Source of the DNA: Sphingomonas sp.
GTDB taxonomy: Bacteria; Pseudomonadota; Alphaproteobacteria; Sphingomonadales; Sphingomonadaceae
Direction: 5' to 3'
DNA length: 7,472 bases
Assembly: GCA_013812805.1 (NCBI GenBank)
Contig: JACCSV010000081.1
Location: forward strand, 1-7,472
This document shows, in pieces, positions 5,730 to 7,472 of the stretch. The translations under genes were made by a program, and so were the position numbers. The notes beneath the pieces are model-generated. The model was not told the origin of the DNA. It searched no databases and saw nothing but the letters and a program-made list of their open reading frames with translations. Every line of letters starts with the position of its first letter. Position 1 is the first letter of the stretch.

Positions 5730-7307
5730 GGCGAACGGCCCCAGCGCCGCGCGCAACGGGCCCAACCATTGCGCGTAGGGTCGCCACGTTCCCATCCCCT
5801 CGCGGTTGAGCGGCCGTCGCACCTGTTCGGAGCTTGGCGTGCGCACCGGCCGCCGGGACTCGTAAAATCGCAGGAGGGCTGGATCCCATTCCAGCCCGAG
5901 ATAGGCGAGGACCCCCTGCAGCTCGGGCTGCGGATCTTCGACCAGCCGCTCGTAGCGGACGTGGTGGATCAGGCCGGGCGCAACCGCGTTGACATGGTCC
6001 ATCAGCCGCACATAATCGACATAGCTGCGACCCATGCCCTCGAGCGAGAAGGACGCCGAATGGGCGCGGGAGAAATAATGGATGAAGTTCGAAAAGCAGC
6101 AATCCATCGCGTCGCGCCGGATCTCGATGAACTTGGCGTTGGGCAGGATCTGGCGGATGAACAGCACGTCGCTCCAGTTCATCGGCATCTTGTCGACGAA
6201 GATCCCGGCTTCGCCCTGCCGGTGGAGCGCGGCGCGCGCGAGATAATCGCGGCCCAGCGCTTCCCGTTCGGAGGGGCCGAGGTTGAGCACCACCTCCGGG
6301 ACCCGCGCAGTGCCGCGCCTGGTATGCAGCTCCATCGTCGAGCGAAGCAAAGCGCGGATGTAGGGCAATTCGCCCACCGCTTCGATGTCCGGGTGGGTGT
6401 CCAGCATCTGTTCGAGCAGGGTCGATCCCGCCCGCGGCATGCTGATCAGGAACACCGGCACCGAACCGCCGCTGTCGGGCCCTGCGGTTTTGTCGAAAAA
6501 ATCCCGGCCGAACAGGCGGATGAACTCGTCGACCTCGTCGCTCAGCTCCTCGGGCTTGTAGTTGATCGTCTCGGCGCGAAGCCGGTTGCCGGTTTCGAAG
6601 TGATGAAAGGCTTTTTGCGGGTCCGAACGGTCATGCCACGCGCGGCCAAGCGCGAAGTGGAGCGGGATGACGTTGAGCAGGTCGACGGCGCTGGCGCGGG
6701 CCTGCTCCATCGTTTCGATATCCGCGTCGGTGAGCACTCTCGACTTGATGCTCGCCATGCCCCACCAGGCATCGGCGCGCTCGGGGTCGATCGCGGCTGC
6801 CTTGCGATAGGCGGCGACGGCTTCGTCGGTGCGCCCGGCAGTGCGCAAGCTGTGCCCATAACCGATCCAAAAGTGGGGCTGGTCCGGCTGCGCCTCGACC
6901 AGCTTCTCATGAGCTTGCAGGGCTTCCGCATTGCGGCCAAGCTTGTCGAGGATCAGCGCCTTGGTCGCGCTGAGCTTCAAGTCCGGCGCTTCGCGCTCGA
7001 TTGCCGTGAACGCCTCCAGCGCCTCGCCCAGACGCTCCTGCTGATTGACGGCCGAGGCGAGCTCCCGTCGCACCTCCAGCGAGTGGAGGCCGAGGGCGAT
7101 CGCCCTGCGGAGGAATCGCTCCGCCTGCACCAGCGCCCCGGTGCCAAGTGCGATCGAGCCGAGCAGTGCAATGCCGCGGGGGTCGTCGCGGTTCTGGCGG
7201 AGATGCTCGATTGCATAGCGCGCAGCGGTATCGAACCGGCGCTCGGCCAGTTCCTTTGCCGCCATCGCCAGTCGCGGCGACGCCCGAAGAGTATCGGCCG
7301 CTACCAC
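5718..7307 (-). CDS. TPR-repeat sulfotransferase
   Basis: 529 residues. The N-terminal half (about 15-250) is built of tetratricopeptide repeats, for example around 42-75, 78-107, 112-140 and 145-177 (FWIGYGHSLRTAGRTDEAV; YRKAAAIDP). The C-terminal half is a sulfotransferase domain (about 283-525). The 5'-phosphosulfate loop of the PAPS site is VFLISMPRAGSTLLEQML (285-302). The 3'-phosphate site is RRDAMDCCFSNF (397-408, with Arg398 and Ser406), and DKMPMNW (372-378) lies between them. Reaction: sulfate transfer from PAPS to a hydroxyl or amine of an unknown acceptor; the TPR half probably binds the acceptor or a partner. No signal peptide or membrane segment is visible. GTG at 7307 directly follows the TAG of an upstream gene with no gap, which favours it as a coupled start. 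ATG at 7265 is an alternative. No PAPS-synthesis or glycosyltransferase gene is in view. Confidence 0.9.
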   Translation of the reverse strand: MVAADTLRASPRLAMAAKELAERRFDTAARYAIEHLRQNRDDPRGIALLGSIALGTGALVQAERFLRRAIALGLHSLEVRRELASAVNQQERLGEALEAFTAIEREAPDLKLSATKALILDKLGRNAEALQAHEKLVEAQPDQPHFWIGYGHSLRTAGRTDEAVAAYRKAAAIDPERADAWWGMASIKSRVLTDADIETMEQARASAVDLLNVIPLHFALGRAWHDRSDPQKAFHHFETGNRLRAETINYKPEELSDEVDEFIRLFGRDFFDKTAGPDSGGSVPVFLISMPRAGSTLLEQMLDTHPDIEAVGELPYIRALLRSTMELHTRRGTARVPEVVLNLGPSEREALGRDYLARAALHRQGEAGIFVDKMPMNWSDVLFIRQILPNAKFIEIRRDAMDCCFSNFIHYFSRAHSASFSLEGMGRSYVDYVRLMDHVNAVAPGLIHHVRYERLVEDPQPELQGVLAYLGLEWDPALLRFYESRRPVRTPSSEQVRRPLNREGMGTWRPYAQWLGPLRAALGPFAADQ

Positions 7308-7472
7308 CTAATCATAACCGAGCAATCGTCGGAGGCCCGGAGCGGCAAAATCGACCAGCCGGCGATGCCTTTCCGGAAGGCTGTCGGGCAGCGCGATCGA
7401 TACGCCGGTCAAATTTTCCCGGGCTGTCGAGCTTTGACGCCGGTCGGCGCCGGTGGTCACCCGCTCCCGCCA
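7308..7472 (-). CDS. 3' end of an upstream gene entering from the right edge, product unrecognised
   Basis: The minus strand is open from the window edge (7472) for 54 codons to TAG at 7308-7310. The peptide starts WRERVTTGADRRQSS and ends VDFAAPGLRRLLGYD. It has no start codon in view. Support for coding: about 37 of 54 third positions are G or C, the protein-like C terminus, and the stop abutting the GTG of the sulfotransferase without a spacer, as in an operon. An ending in a helix plus LGYD, together with a WRE-type segment, recalls the C termini of sulfotransferase-family proteins. That would make a tandem pair, but the fragment is too short to name it. Confidence 0.55.
   Translation of the reverse strand, partial: WRERVTTGADRRQSSTARENLTGVSIALPDSLPERHRRLVDFAAPGLRRLLGYD

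Overview
This GC-rich window looks like chromosomal DNA from an alphaproteobacterium, most likely a sphingomonad. That inference rests on high GC with strong G/C bias at third codon positions, frequent GTG starts, a recX / double cold-shock-domain / DUF192 cluster, a fatty acyl-AMP ligase with an unusual P-loop, and a TPR-sulfotransferase. No taxonomic marker gene is present, so the assignment is inference.

Layout. (a) 1-1160, minus: an RTX (hemolysin-type calcium-binding) protein running off the left edge. Its reading frame breaks near 128-132, and the repeats continue in another frame to base 1. (b) 1161-1702: a 542-base stretch without an intact gene. It holds a candidate promoter for the RTX gene and the orphan 3' end of a lost gene (39 codons before its stop) followed by a terminator-like hairpin. 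(c) 1703-3338, minus: recX, a protein with two cold-shock domains, and a DUF192 lipoprotein, closely spaced and probably co-transcribed. (d) 3445-5657, plus: a fatty acyl-AMP ligase overlapping by 4 bases a small K+-channel-like membrane protein whose selectivity filter is degenerate. (e) 5658-5717: a short convergent gap with two hairpins. (f) 5718-7472, minus: a TPR-sulfotransferase, and directly upstream the 3' end of another gene that enters from the right edge and whose stop codon abuts the sulfotransferase start.

How the genes fit together. recX and the cold-shock protein suggest a housekeeping nucleic-acid cluster. The ligase and channel-like protein form a translationally coupled pair that could link fatty-acid activation to the membrane, but no partner carrier protein or lipid enzyme is visible. 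The sulfotransferase probably modifies a peptide, glycan or lipid. The RTX gene with its eroded upstream flank looks like the accessory part of the window. I found no CRISPR array, tRNA, rRNA, insertion sequence or phage gene. The most notable observations are the RTX frame break, the orphan gene end at 1522-1641, the degenerate channel filter coupled to the ligase, and the partial gene at the right edge.
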